Shown one piece after another: positions 52,347 to 60,554 of a stretch of 64,000 bases of DNA. Below the pieces are notes generated by a model, which was not told where the DNA came from, did not search any database, and was given only the letters and a program-made list of their open reading frames with translations. The stretch lies in NCBI GenBank assembly GCA_022984795.1, contig JALIHJ010000012.1:1-64000 (forward strand). Direction: 5' to 3'. The DNA comes from Fabrea salina (Eukaryota > Ciliophora > Heterotrichea > Heterotrichida > Fabreidae). Position 1 is the stretch's first letter, and every line of letters begins with the position of its first letter. A program made the position numbers and the translations under genes.

Positions 52347-53627
52347 TTAGTTTAAAAAGCTAGGTTGTTTCGAAGACAACAAAAACAGTCTCCAGAAAGG
52401 GTCTGTTTCTGGGTCAATAGTTCTTTGGCCTTTCTGGGAATTCGACCCTTCTAAAGTAGTAGTAAGCACTTCCAAAGGAATGTAAACCAGTTTACTGTCT
52501 ACTTTCCCAATTCCAAACCCAGTCAGACCTCCAAAACACCCGTGCACAGCTCCTTGGGCTAACTCCACACAAAGTCTTTTGTCACTTGTGTTGGGTTTTT
52601 TTGCCCTTACCATGTAAGAAGGGTCAATGAACCTAACAACAGGCTTTTTTGGACTTTCTTTTAGTTTGCTCAAAATGCTTCCACAGATGTCCAGCAGAAG
52701 GGAGTTGCCTGAAGCATCAGTTTCTTCACTCACTAACTTCTCATCCCTGCAAGAGTAACCACACCCCTCTGCTACTACAAACAGCAGTCTTTGCTTTTCT
52801 TGGAGCTTTTTGAGTGCGTACTCAATAACTCCTTTTTCCCCACTAAGTTCGAATTGACTCTCAGGGATCAAACAGATGTCTACGTTCCTGTTGCACAAAG
52901 CAGCGTGCAGAGCTATGAACCCACTGTGTCTCCCCATTACCTTGACAAGTCCTATTGAGTTTTGGAAGCTCCTTGTTTCAGCTTCTGCACACTCTATTGC
53001 TTCGACCGCAGCCTCCACAGCAGTTTCGAATCCAAAACTACTTGCGATTAAAGGAATGTCGTTGTCTATAGTTTTAGGAAGAGCACAGACGTGGACTGGC
53101 AGGTTTCTGCAGAGCATTTCTTTAGAAAGCTCTAAAGCTCCTCTGTGAGTGCCATCTCCTCCAATTATATAGACATGGTTAAACCCGTTCCTTTGGACAG
53201 AGTCAGCAATGCTTTGCAAGTCCCAGCCTCCTCTGGAAGACTTAATTACTGTTCCAGCGTCTCTGTGGATAGTTTCGAGTTGTTCGGGGTTTAGTTTCAG
53301 GAACTCTTCATTTCTAAACCCCTTAAAGCCATTTAGCACTCCGTACACTTGAGTGGCTCCATAAGAGTAGAGAGCGTTTGTGAGTTCCTGGACTACTAAG
53401 TTGAGGCCTGGACAGAGTCCTCCACAAGTCACAATTGCTGCCTTAACGTGTTTGCCTTCAAGGACTGTGTTTTGGAAAGGCTTGGCTTCTAAAAACCCTT
53501 TTTGGGTTGAAACTGGAGTGTTAAAGTGGTGTTCTGGAACTCTTCCTTCCCAAAGGGCCAGCAAAGGGTTTTTGGAGACTTGTTGCTTTGTGACAAAAGT
53601 AGGGAGTTTGCCTAGAATAGCTTGCAT
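52347..53627 (-). CDS. Plant-type 6-phosphofructokinase
   Basis: 426 residues. It has the nucleotide-loop IVTCGGLCPGLNLVV, an IYGVLNGFKGF-like segment, IIGGDGTHRGA, PKTIDNDIPLI (catalytic Asp) and VMGRHSGFIAL. The motif GGDGT, rather than GGDD, points to ATP rather than pyrophosphate as donor, as in plant-type PFKs; this is a motif-based inference. It catalyses fructose-6-phosphate to fructose-1,6-bisphosphate in glycolysis. Its ATG lies 2 nt after the stop of the upstream CFAP97-like gene on the same strand. Confidence 0.92.
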   Translation of the reverse strand: MQAILGKLPTFVTKQQVSKNPLLALWEGRVPEHHFNTPVSTQKGFLEAKPFQNTVLEGKHVKAAIVTCGGLCPGLNLVVQELTNALYSYGATQVYGVLNGFKGFRNEEFLKLNPEQLETIHRDAGTVIKSSRGGWDLQSIADSVQRNGFNHVYIIGGDGTHRGALELSKEMLCRNLPVHVCALPKTIDNDIPLIASSFGFETAVEAAVEAIECAEAETRSFQNSIGLVKVMGRHSGFIALHAALCNRNVDICLIPESQFELSGEKGVIEYALKKLQEKQRLLFVVAEGCGYSCRDEKLVSEETDASGNSLLLDICGSILSKLKESPKKPVVRFIDPSYMVRAKKPNTSDKRLCVELAQGAVHGCFGGLTGFGIGKVDSKLVYIPLEVLTTTLEGSNSQKGQRTIDPETDPFWRLFLLSSKQPSFLN

Positions 53628-53629
53628 AT

Positions 53630-54238
53630 TTATAAGTTACTTTTCTGAGAAGAATAAATAATGCGTCTCGAACTACTAGTTTGGGGTCTGCTGCTGAGTC
53701 TGGTTTTTTGGTACTCAGACTTAGGTCTTGAGCAGTTGGTCATAGAGCTGCTTTTGCGCATGACGTTGCCTGAGTTCTGGGAGATGTTTTTGATTAAGTA
53801 GTCTCTGTACTGCTTTTCTTTTTCCCATTTACTGATTGAGTAAGAAGACCTAGCACTGCTAAGTCGGTTAAGGATCTTTGCATTCTCAACTGCTATTTTC
53901 TGTTGGTGGTTGACTCTTTTGCGGAGTTTCGCGTTGGGGTTGGGTTGGTTTTTGGGCACAAGCATAGAAGGAGTTAGTGGGGAAGGCTTGACTCCAATTG
54001 TTAGGAGCTTCTGAAGTAAGTTTTGGTTTTGCTTCTGGATTTCTGCGTTTCTTTCTTAATAAGCATTACCATCCAGCATGCGTTGCCGCTTGGCTTTGTT
54101 GGCTAGGTGTTTCATAGCTTTGGGTTTTGAGTTGTCAATGGAGGGCTTCACGCTTACTATGGACTGGCGTAGGTTATGGTCTTGTTTGTTTTTCAAGTAG
54201 TCTTTGAAAAGGTTGTTGCAGGATACTTGGTTCCACAT
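53630..54238 (-). CDS. CFAP97/Hemingway-like protein with one 15-nt intron
   Basis: 197 residues after splicing. The first exon (54070-54238) begins MWNQVSCNNLFKDYLKN and includes KPKAMKHLANKAKRQRML. The second exon (53630-54054) continues DERNAEIQKQNQNLLQKLLTI, and later IAVENAKILNRLSSARSSYS. The pattern of a basic helix followed by E...I...N..LL.KL and ENQ-like I..L...R..Y. matches the CFAP97/Hemingway domain of axonemal proteins. The intron at 54055-54069 holds the only in-frame stop. It is 25 nt divergent from PEX11 and 2 nt upstream of the PFK ATG. Confidence 0.75.
54055..54069 (-). other. 15-nt intron (CFAP97-like gene)
   Basis: Coding strand GTAATGCTTATTAAG: GT...AG, 15 nt, with an in-frame TAA. 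Removing it gives RMLDERNAEIQKQNQNLL, a continuous helix. Confidence 0.85.
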
Positions 54239-54263
54239 TTATATGCACTATTCATAAGTTGCA

Positions 54264-54956
54264 ATGGAAATGGCAAACAGTTTCCGGTGCTTCATGAAGG
54301 ACTTCGAAGGAAGGGAGCAGTCTTTGAAACTACTTCAGTACGCGTCTTTTTTAGCAAGTGTTCTGTGGAACTCCCAGACGCTCCGCAAAAGGGCTAAGAA
54401 ACTAGCACTCAACTTAGCTGTGGTAAGGAAAGCACTGCGTTTAGGAATGCCTTTCAAGAACCTTTTGGAAATCCTAACACGCGCTTGGAACAAACCCAAG
54501 ACTTGGACCAGAAGTCTTTCAGACGTGTTTGGGGTTGCTTTTTACCTAGCAGACCACTGCTTGTACTTCCAGAGAGTCGGGCTTTTGAAGCTGCAAGGAG
54601 ACTCTACACGTTTGATGCTGTTCGACATCGTGAGGAACTTAAGTTGGGTGTTGAAAGAACTGTTTGCTATTTTGGCAACTGCTTTGGAAATGCACAACCT
54701 GCAAAAACTCATGCAAAAACTAGTAAGGGTTATTCAGAGAGACTCAAACCAAGCCCTAAACTCAACTGAGTATAGAAACTTAGGAGTGAAAAACGACTTG
54801 TTAGTTCTAGAAATGATCCGCTCAATTCTAGACATTCCGGTGGCAATATACTTTTTGGACAAAAACAAGTTAAACGCTGGAGTAGTGGGGGTTTTGGGAG
54901 TGCTGAGTTCTGTTGTGGGAGTTGCTCGTTCTTTCAAGAAGCAAACTTTAACTTAG
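54264..54956 (+). CDS. PEX11: Peroxisomal membrane proliferation factor PEX11
   Basis: 230 residues. Typical PEX11 features are an N-terminal amphipathic helix region (DFEGREQSLKLLQYASFLASVLWN), LNLAVVRKALRLG.PFK, a conserved LSDVFGVAFYLADHCLYFQRVGLL, and a C-terminal hydrophobic hairpin ending in a basic tail (VVGVARSFKKQTLT). PEX11 elongates peroxisomal membranes before fission. It shows that the organism has peroxisomes. No introns are visible. Start codons are 25 nt apart from the divergent CFAP97-like gene. Confidence 0.9.
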   Translation: MEMANSFRCFMKDFEGREQSLKLLQYASFLASVLWNSQTLRKRAKKLALNLAVVRKALRLGMPFKNLLEILTRAWNKPKTWTRSLSDVFGVAFYLADHCLYFQRVGLLKLQGDSTRLMLFDIVRNLSWVLKELFAILATALEMHNLQKLMQKLVRVIQRDSNQALNSTEYRNLGVKNDLLVLEMIRSILDIPVAIYFLDKNKLNAGVVGVLGVLSSVVGVARSFKKQTLT

Positions 54957-55140
54957 TTAGTAATTTGTAAACATATGTTCTAGAGCCATGATTTTTGGCA
55001 TGATAAATGGATTCGGTTTCATCCGAGACTAAGTCTTGAAGCCTAAACTAAGTAATTAATTCAGACGCCAAAGCTCCATAATTAGGTAGATTAACAATGT
55101 TAACAATTAGTCGGGATTAAGTCTAGGTTCGGAAAACTAG

Positions 55141-55596
55141 TTAATACAAAATGTTAGGCAAACTGAATTTTTGCTCTTGATCTTCCTGGATTAAGGGCAA
55201 ATTAACTTCGAATTCAACTTGGCCCTTCACTCGGTAATCTTCATGAAGAGCCTCGGGATTCTGTTGGAGCAAAGAAGTTAGCTTCACCGCTTCAATGTTA
55301 GGACGCGTTGTGAATTTCCTAATAGCCAGGTGGATTCTTTTGTGTGCAGAAAGCTGGCTTCCTTGTCGGAACCGCATTCCGCAGCCAGGCTCCTTACAGA
55401 TGTAGGGCTTTTCGCCTGTGTGGGTGTACAGGTGTTCCCTTAGGTTTTGCTTTGAAGAAAGGGACTTCAAGCAGTACTGGCACTGGAACTTCTTGTTTTC
55501 AGAGTGAAAGGCCTCGTAGTGTCTTTTTAGGTTGCATTTGTTCGTATATGTTCGCGAACAACCGGGAGAAGGGCATGTAAGAATAATGTCTTTCAT
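55141..55596 (-). CDS. TFIIIA-like C2H2 zinc-finger protein
   Basis: 151 residues with three consecutive fingers: CPSPGCSRTYTNKCNLKRHYEAFH, then CQYCLKSLSSKQNLREHLYTH, then TGEKPYICKEPGCGMRFRQGSQLSAHKRIH. The Krueppel-type linker TGEKP is present, and four-residue C-x4-C spacing in fingers 1 and 3 is as in TFIIIA/Zic/GLI. The C-terminal 55 residues are acidic and helical. Probably a DNA-binding regulator. A perfect 12-bp inverted repeat lies 8 nt upstream of its ATG (55605-55640), so it may be regulated there. Confidence 0.85.
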   Translation of the reverse strand: MKDIILTCPSPGCSRTYTNKCNLKRHYEAFHSENKKFQCQYCLKSLSSKQNLREHLYTHTGEKPYICKEPGCGMRFRQGSQLSAHKRIHLAIRKFTTRPNIEAVKLTSLLQQNPEALHEDYRVKGQVEFEVNLPLIQEDQEQKFSLPNILY

Positions 55597-55604
55597 ATTA
55601 TAAA

Positions 55605-55640
55605 TTGAACTGTATTCACTGTACGATTAATACAGTTCAA
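55605..55640. promoter_or_regulatory. Perfect 12-bp inverted repeat upstream of the zinc-finger gene
   Basis: TTGAACTGTATT at 55605-55616 is repeated as its exact reverse complement AATACAGTTCAA at 55629-55640, around a 12-nt centre. It sits 8 nt before the ATG of the zinc-finger gene (55596, minus). Either a protein-binding operator or a hairpin in the 5' leader is possible. Whether it is functional is unknown. Confidence 0.55.
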
Positions 55641-56006
55641 AAATGTCTTCAGATTAAGATCAGAATAAATTACTTAGTATAGTCGTACCAATTTATTATA
55701 AATTACCTTTGAGTAATTAGGACTTTGTTTAGTAGTTTGGTTCTTCAAGTAAAAGACCTGATACTGGTCATGAGTCATAACAGGTAATTATAAATTAGTT
55801 TTGTTAGTATCGGTGTAAGTTCAATGCTCTGGTGCAGCCCAAGGTGATTTGCAAGCCCAGACCTTACCAAAATACTTGGACTCCAAGTACAGTTAATTAA
55901 GTAAATTCCATAGAACATTCTATTTTCCATTAGCATTTTTACGCTTTGAACGGACCTTTGATTCTAATTGTAGTTTAAAGAAGTGTTTAAGGAAAACTTT
56001 ATTGAC
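55641..56006. other. Intergenic, nothing further recognised
   Basis: About 365 bp of AT-rich DNA upstream of the zinc-finger gene and downstream of the EF-hand/SPLR gene. It is one of the longest gene-free stretches outside the subtelomere. No RNA gene, open frame or repeat was identified. Confidence 0.5.
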
Positions 56007-57269
56007 TTAATACCTTGCAGCTGATTTTTTGGGTGAAGGGTAGATGTCATCTCCTCGGTAAGACTCGAAAAGCGACCTTCTGCTCGGACTTTGAGACTTT
56101 CTAAGTGGAGATGCAAACCTTGACTTCACAGGAGTTCGGTAGTCAGCATTTGAATTAGTGAAGGAAACTCTTTTGGGAGACGCTCTTAGTGGCGAACTGG
56201 CTCTGTAGGAAGAACGCATAGGAGATTCTCTAGAAGGAGAAGAGTTTCTAAGTGGGGAGGATCTCATAGGTGAATCGCGCTGTGAGGCTCTCAGTGGGGA
56301 GCTTCTGAGAGGCGATGATCTTTGCGGTGAACTGTTTCTGAGAGGTGAACTTCTGAGAGTTGAACTTCTGAGAGGCGAACTTCTGAGAGGCGAACTTCTG
56401 AGAGGCGAACTTCTGAGAGGCGAACTTCTGAGAGGAGACCTTCCCCGAGATGCTCTCAAAGGAGAAGCTACTCTTGTGCTATATGCTATGCTAGGAGTGT
56501 GAGTAATTCTGCTTTCAAACAAAGGACTATAGCCTGAGCGCTTCAAAGGTGAAGCGGACCTTCTGAAGCTAGTTGTGCTTGAAAAGGTTTTGGGTGCATA
56601 CTCTCCCCTCAAAGGAAGCACTCCGTCTACAAATTCGGAGTAGCTAACTAACTCGTCCCCATCTAAGTCGAGTCTCCTGAGCAAAGCGTCTAATTCATTG
56701 TCGTACATCAAGAACCCATTTTTCCTACCAAAACGTTGGAACTGGAGTCTGTCCAAAAAGGACCTTTTTTCAGCGTCAACAGTAGAGAAGCAGTCCATAA
56801 GAGTAAAGTCGTAGCGGCTTGAAAGTGTTTGTTTGAGGGATTCAAGTCTTTGCTGGAGTCTGACTTCTTCCCTGAGGAGTCTAACCAGGTAGAACTCCAC
56901 GTTAGGAGTGAGTCTTAAACTTGCTCTTCTGGAAGAAGCAATGTCCCTCAAGGGTTGGTTGGCACTTGGCAATGCTAGTTGGCAAAATTCGTTAAGGGAA
57001 AGGCGACCATCAGAGTTGGAGTCGTACTGCTTGACTAAGAGGTAGGCCTCTGTTTCGGTGCAAAAAACTCGGTTTGCTTCGAGGAACAACCTGATGTCGT
57101 TACTTGACAAGGAGCCGTAACTGTACCTGTCGAGATTGCGGAACACAGAGTAAGCTTCGAAGTCGTACTGTTGGGAAAGGTCTTGTCTGGCCATTTCGAC
57201 CTGCATCTCTCCTTTGGACACTTCGTAGAGTAGTTCTGCGAGTCTTCTTTCAGTTTCTAGGCTTAACAT
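56007..57269 (-). CDS. EF-hand protein with SPLRS tandem-repeat tail
   Basis: 420 residues from ATG 57269 (MLSLETERRLAEL). Two EF-hand pairs lie in the first 230 residues. Clear calcium loops are DSNSDGRLSLNE (about 85-110) and DLDGDELVSYSEF (about 195-215); their partner loops look degenerate. The C-terminal half is basic and built of about 20 copies of SPLRS and variants, giving many SP sites for proline-directed kinases. Calcium binding plus a basic, phosphorylatable tail suggests a cytoskeletal calcium sensor, but the family is not recognised. Confidence 0.8.
   Translation of the reverse strand: MLSLETERRLAELLYEVSKGEMQVEMARQDLSQQYDFEAYSVFRNLDRYSYGSLSSNDIRLFLEANRVFCTETEAYLLVKQYDSNSDGRLSLNEFCQLALPSANQPLRDIASSRRASLRLTPNVEFYLVRLLREEVRLQQRLESLKQTLSSRYDFTLMDCFSTVDAEKRSFLDRLQFQRFGRKNGFLMYDNELDALLRRLDLDGDELVSYSEFVDGVLPLRGEYAPKTFSSTTSFRRSASPLKRSGYSPLFESRITHTPSIAYSTRVASPLRASRGRSPLRSSPLRSSPLRSSPLRSSPLRSSTLRSSPLRNSSPQRSSPLRSSPLRASQRDSPMRSSPLRNSSPSRESPMRSSYRASSPLRASPKRVSFTNSNADYRTPVKSRFASPLRKSQSPSRRSLFESYRGDDIYPSPKKSAARY
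56335..56435. repeat. 15-bp minisatellite in coding sequence
   Basis: Tandem copies of a 15-bp unit (AGGCGAACTTCTGAG on this strand, encoding SPLRS on the other) lie inside the EF-hand gene. The central copies are identical, which implies recent expansion; flanking units are more diverged. Confidence 0.8.
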
Positions 57270-57380
57270 TTTCAAACAATTATTAACGATTACTCAAATG
57301 GCAAAATAGGTTTGATGCCAGGTTGAATGAATTTGATTGGCTAGTTCAGGAATACAAGTGTTTTCTGATGGGTCCTTATA

Positions 57381-60300
57381 ATGGATTTTTCTTCTATAGA
57401 TTTGTTGGTCTCTTTAGAAGGCCGCACTGGACTACTTATATCTGCTCCTGAGACCCTAGATGAACTCTTCATGGAAATAGCGGAACAGACAGGTCTCGAC
57501 CCTGGGTCTTTTAAAGTTTTATCCGAGAGAAAAGGAACTTGGTACGTAATTCCTAATCAAAAAACTTACCTCAGCACCCTTAAAAAGGCAGCAAGCTCCC
57601 AACTCGAAGAATTAGAGTTCAAAATCGAGGTCATTGGTCCGCAGCCAGAAGCTTTTAGCGAAATCAGTTGGGAAATGCTTTCAGTTCCGGAAAAGGATGA
57701 AGGGGAGTCTAGCTTGAGTTACAGAATACTTAACTCAGACAAACTCGAAGGCTTCAAAGAAGTGAGAGTGCCTAGTTTTACCATAACTCTGGAAGAACTA
57801 ACTTTGATCATTTTGCAGCAAGAAAATTATTCTCCTGGGGACTGGAACTTAGCACTTTACTCAGAACAAGGCCAACCCTTAACAGGAACTTTGGCCAAAA
57901 TGCCCTTTGTAAGTGTAGAAACTGTTTTAGAAAAGGGCTCTAAGCTTTGTGCTTTCGTTGTGCCTAACTTCGACAAACGCAGTTTAGAACCAATAGACCA
58001 CAACCAAGGCAAAGACACTTTAAACTTGACTTGCGAGGAACATCGAATTACAGTTAGAGTCGACTTGGAACTAAACACTTTGATAGAACTTAAGCAAAAG
58101 ATTTACGGAGCAACTAACATTCCTACTTTCGAAATTAAACTTAAAACTCAGGATAACTACTTGAATGACGATGACTCAATTTTGCAGAGTTTAGGTGTTA
58201 AGCAAAACGACAACTTAACTTACTGGAGAGAAGACTTAACTTACTCAGACCAGTCCTACAAACCTGAACTCAAGCAGTCAGTTGCTCAAACTCTTTATGG
58301 CCAAAGAGTGCTTCACTCCTTTATATACTGCTTTTCCAAGATTGCTTCTAATTGCGAAAATCCTTTAAAAGAAACCTTTTTAGCAACTTTAAGAGTTGTT
58401 ACTAACAACTGTAGTCCTTTAATCAACGCTCTGCATGAGATTTCACTTTCTAAAACAATGAGTTTGCTTGACTCAATAGCTTTAGAAGAAGGCTTTTTGT
58501 TGCTGATCAGAAAGTTTGCTAGTGAGGTTTTTAGAGTTCAAATTGAAAGTGATAAGCTTTTTGAGAACTGCTTAGAAGTAATAGCTACTGTGTGCAAGAT
58601 GACTGCTAGTGACGAAGCTATTAGGGAAGAAGTCTACTCCGAAATAGACATCATTTGCCCAATTTCATTTGGAGAGATCCAAAAACCTGTTTGTTTGAGG
58701 AAAAGAGACGGAACTCTGGGCTACTATGACTTTGACTCAGTAATGCAAAAAGCAAAAGAAAACTCTGAAATTCCAGAAGTAGGCAAACTAAGACCTGAAG
58801 AAATAAAAGTTTCAGCTAACTTAAAACAAGTCATTGAAAGAGCAAAACTAAGCAAAAAGCAGTTTGCAGGCAGGTGGGTAGGCAGTTTCGTTCAGGAAGG
58901 ACCAGAAATTTTTATGAAGGAATTTCCACAAGGAGTCACCTGGAACAAAACTCTAGACTTAAAAAAAGAATACAAGTATACCAAAATAGTTCCTCCTTTG
59001 TCTCTGAAGTCTACTGAGTACAGGCACTGCTTAACACTTGACAAAAGCAAGGAACTCAGAGTCAACCTAGGATTAACTCCTAAGTACCCCAACAAAGTAG
59101 ACTTGATGAATGTACTAACTCGAGACAACTTGTCAATAGACGTAGACGACCTTGCTGGTCAACTAGAAATGCAGTCTACTGAAGAGTCCAAAGAATCCAT
59201 TACACGAGTCCCTGATGAAGCCATTGTAGTAGTGTTTGACAAAAGCTCTTCAATGAACTCTCCATTTGTAAACGAACGTGAGTACACCAGAGTCAATGCT
59301 ACTAAGCAGTTCTTCGAAAACTTTTCAGACCGAACTGTAGGATTTGACTACCACCATGTGTTATCTTTGTTGCTCTTCAGTAGCTCAACTACTAAAGTTT
59401 GTAACTTCACTGAAAACTTGTCTGCCTTTGCAAGTTACGTTCACAGAACTGCAGCTAGTGGAAGTACTAAGCTCTGGGACTGCATTGTGGAGGCAGTTGA
59501 GATGCTGAAAGAACTTAAAAAGTCCTACCCTTCGTGCATACTGAGGATCCTTTGCTTGAGTGACGGAGAAGACAACAGCTCGGGGTACAGTCCTTTTGAA
59601 ACAGCCAAAAAACTAATAGATGAAGGAGTAATTATGGACTGTGTGGTGGTTGGAGAGCTTTCAAGTTCACTCAAAGGAATAGCTTTTGCTTCTGGAGGTT
59701 ATGTTTTCCTGCCTGGCAGTGTGTCAGAGGGGCTGAGGCTGTTTGAACTAGAAACTTTACTTTCTGTGAGGTGCAGAGAGTCCACTACTCGAGCTGTACT
59801 TAACTCTCAGAGCGACTTAGACCACTATATTGCAAAAGACTTTTCTTCATCAGGTCCTAAAATGAAGGTTCCTGAACAAGCTACTCAGCAGTTCATTAGT
59901 ACTGAAAGTGCACTTAAGAAAGACTCAGTTACTGGACCCCAAGCAGGCACTGGTGGTTCTAAAGTGCTTAAAAGGATTATGAGTGAACTTCAAAACTTAA
60001 ATAAAAGTCCCCACCCCAATATCCATATTTACCCTTCTGGAAACGACCCTCAGTTTTGGAATGTTTTTATGGAAGGCCCAGAGTTAACTCCTTACCAAGG
60101 AGGCTTGTTTAAACTTTACGTTCGGTTCAGAAACGACTACCCTTTTTCGGCTCCAGAAATTAGGTTCTTAACTTACATTTACCACTGCAATATTAACTCT
60201 TCAGGAAGAATCTGTCACTCGGTTTTGGACCAGTTCTACAGTCCAGACAAGTCAATCAGGTACATACTGGACTGCATATATGGACTACTTATGACACCTG

Positions 60301-60461
60301 AACCCTTGGACCCGCTTGATGCTAACATTGCAGCTGAATACCAAGACAACTACTCGCTTTATGAATCCAAAGTTAGGGAATTCACTGTTAATCATGCAAG
60401 CAAAACACTTCAGGAACACATTGGAAGCCTTTCTAGTGACTCAGCGTCTCCTTCGATATAG
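57381..60461 (+). CDS. UBL / U-box-like / VWA / E2 ubiquitin-conjugating fusion protein
   Basis: 1026 residues. Domains in order: a possible ubiquitin-like region (about 1-85) and a clearer one (about 215-285: HRITVRVDLELNTLIELKQKI...IPTFEIKLKTQ...LNDDDSILQSLG). A U-box-like block follows (about 430-495: CPISFGEIQKPVCLRKRDGTLGYYDFDSVM...). A von Willebrand A domain (about 610-785) has a metal-site motif VVFDKSSSMNS (DxSxS-like) and LCLSDGEDN. The C-terminal E2 domain (about 865-1015) has YHCNINSSGRICHSVL, with the active-site Cys and an HxN motif. This puts an E3-like and an E2 module in one chain, so it may ubiquitinate targets directly. No intron is visible; stop TAG. Confidence 0.85.
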   Translation: MDFSSIDLLVSLEGRTGLLISAPETLDELFMEIAEQTGLDPGSFKVLSERKGTWYVIPNQKTYLSTLKKAASSQLEELEFKIEVIGPQPEAFSEISWEMLSVPEKDEGESSLSYRILNSDKLEGFKEVRVPSFTITLEELTLIILQQENYSPGDWNLALYSEQGQPLTGTLAKMPFVSVETVLEKGSKLCAFVVPNFDKRSLEPIDHNQGKDTLNLTCEEHRITVRVDLELNTLIELKQKIYGATNIPTFEIKLKTQDNYLNDDDSILQSLGVKQNDNLTYWREDLTYSDQSYKPELKQSVAQTLYGQRVLHSFIYCFSKIASNCENPLKETFLATLRVVTNNCSPLINALHEISLSKTMSLLDSIALEEGFLLLIRKFASEVFRVQIESDKLFENCLEVIATVCKMTASDEAIREEVYSEIDIICPISFGEIQKPVCLRKRDGTLGYYDFDSVMQKAKENSEIPEVGKLRPEEIKVSANLKQVIERAKLSKKQFAGRWVGSFVQEGPEIFMKEFPQGVTWNKTLDLKKEYKYTKIVPPLSLKSTEYRHCLTLDKSKELRVNLGLTPKYPNKVDLMNVLTRDNLSIDVDDLAGQLEMQSTEESKESITRVPDEAIVVVFDKSSSMNSPFVNEREYTRVNATKQFFENFSDRTVGFDYHHVLSLLLFSSSTTKVCNFTENLSAFASYVHRTAASGSTKLWDCIVEAVEMLKELKKSYPSCILRILCLSDGEDNSSGYSPFETAKKLIDEGVIMDCVVVGELSSSLKGIAFASGGYVFLPGSVSEGLRLFELETLLSVRCRESTTRAVLNSQSDLDHYIAKDFSSSGPKMKVPEQATQQFISTESALKKDSVTGPQAGTGGSKVLKRIMSELQNLNKSPHPNIHIYPSGNDPQFWNVFMEGPELTPYQGGLFKLYVRFRNDYPFSAPEIRFLTYIYHCNINSSGRICHSVLDQFYSPDKSIRYILDCIYGLLMTPEPLDPLDANIAAEYQDNYSLYESKVREFTVNHASKTLQEHIGSLSSDSASPSI

Positions 60462-60554
60462 AGAAGTCACGTTAAAAGTTTAAGTAATACAATTAAAATT
60501 GACAACTAAATGAATCTCCAAAGCAATAACTATGATCTAGCTAAGTAACTTAAG

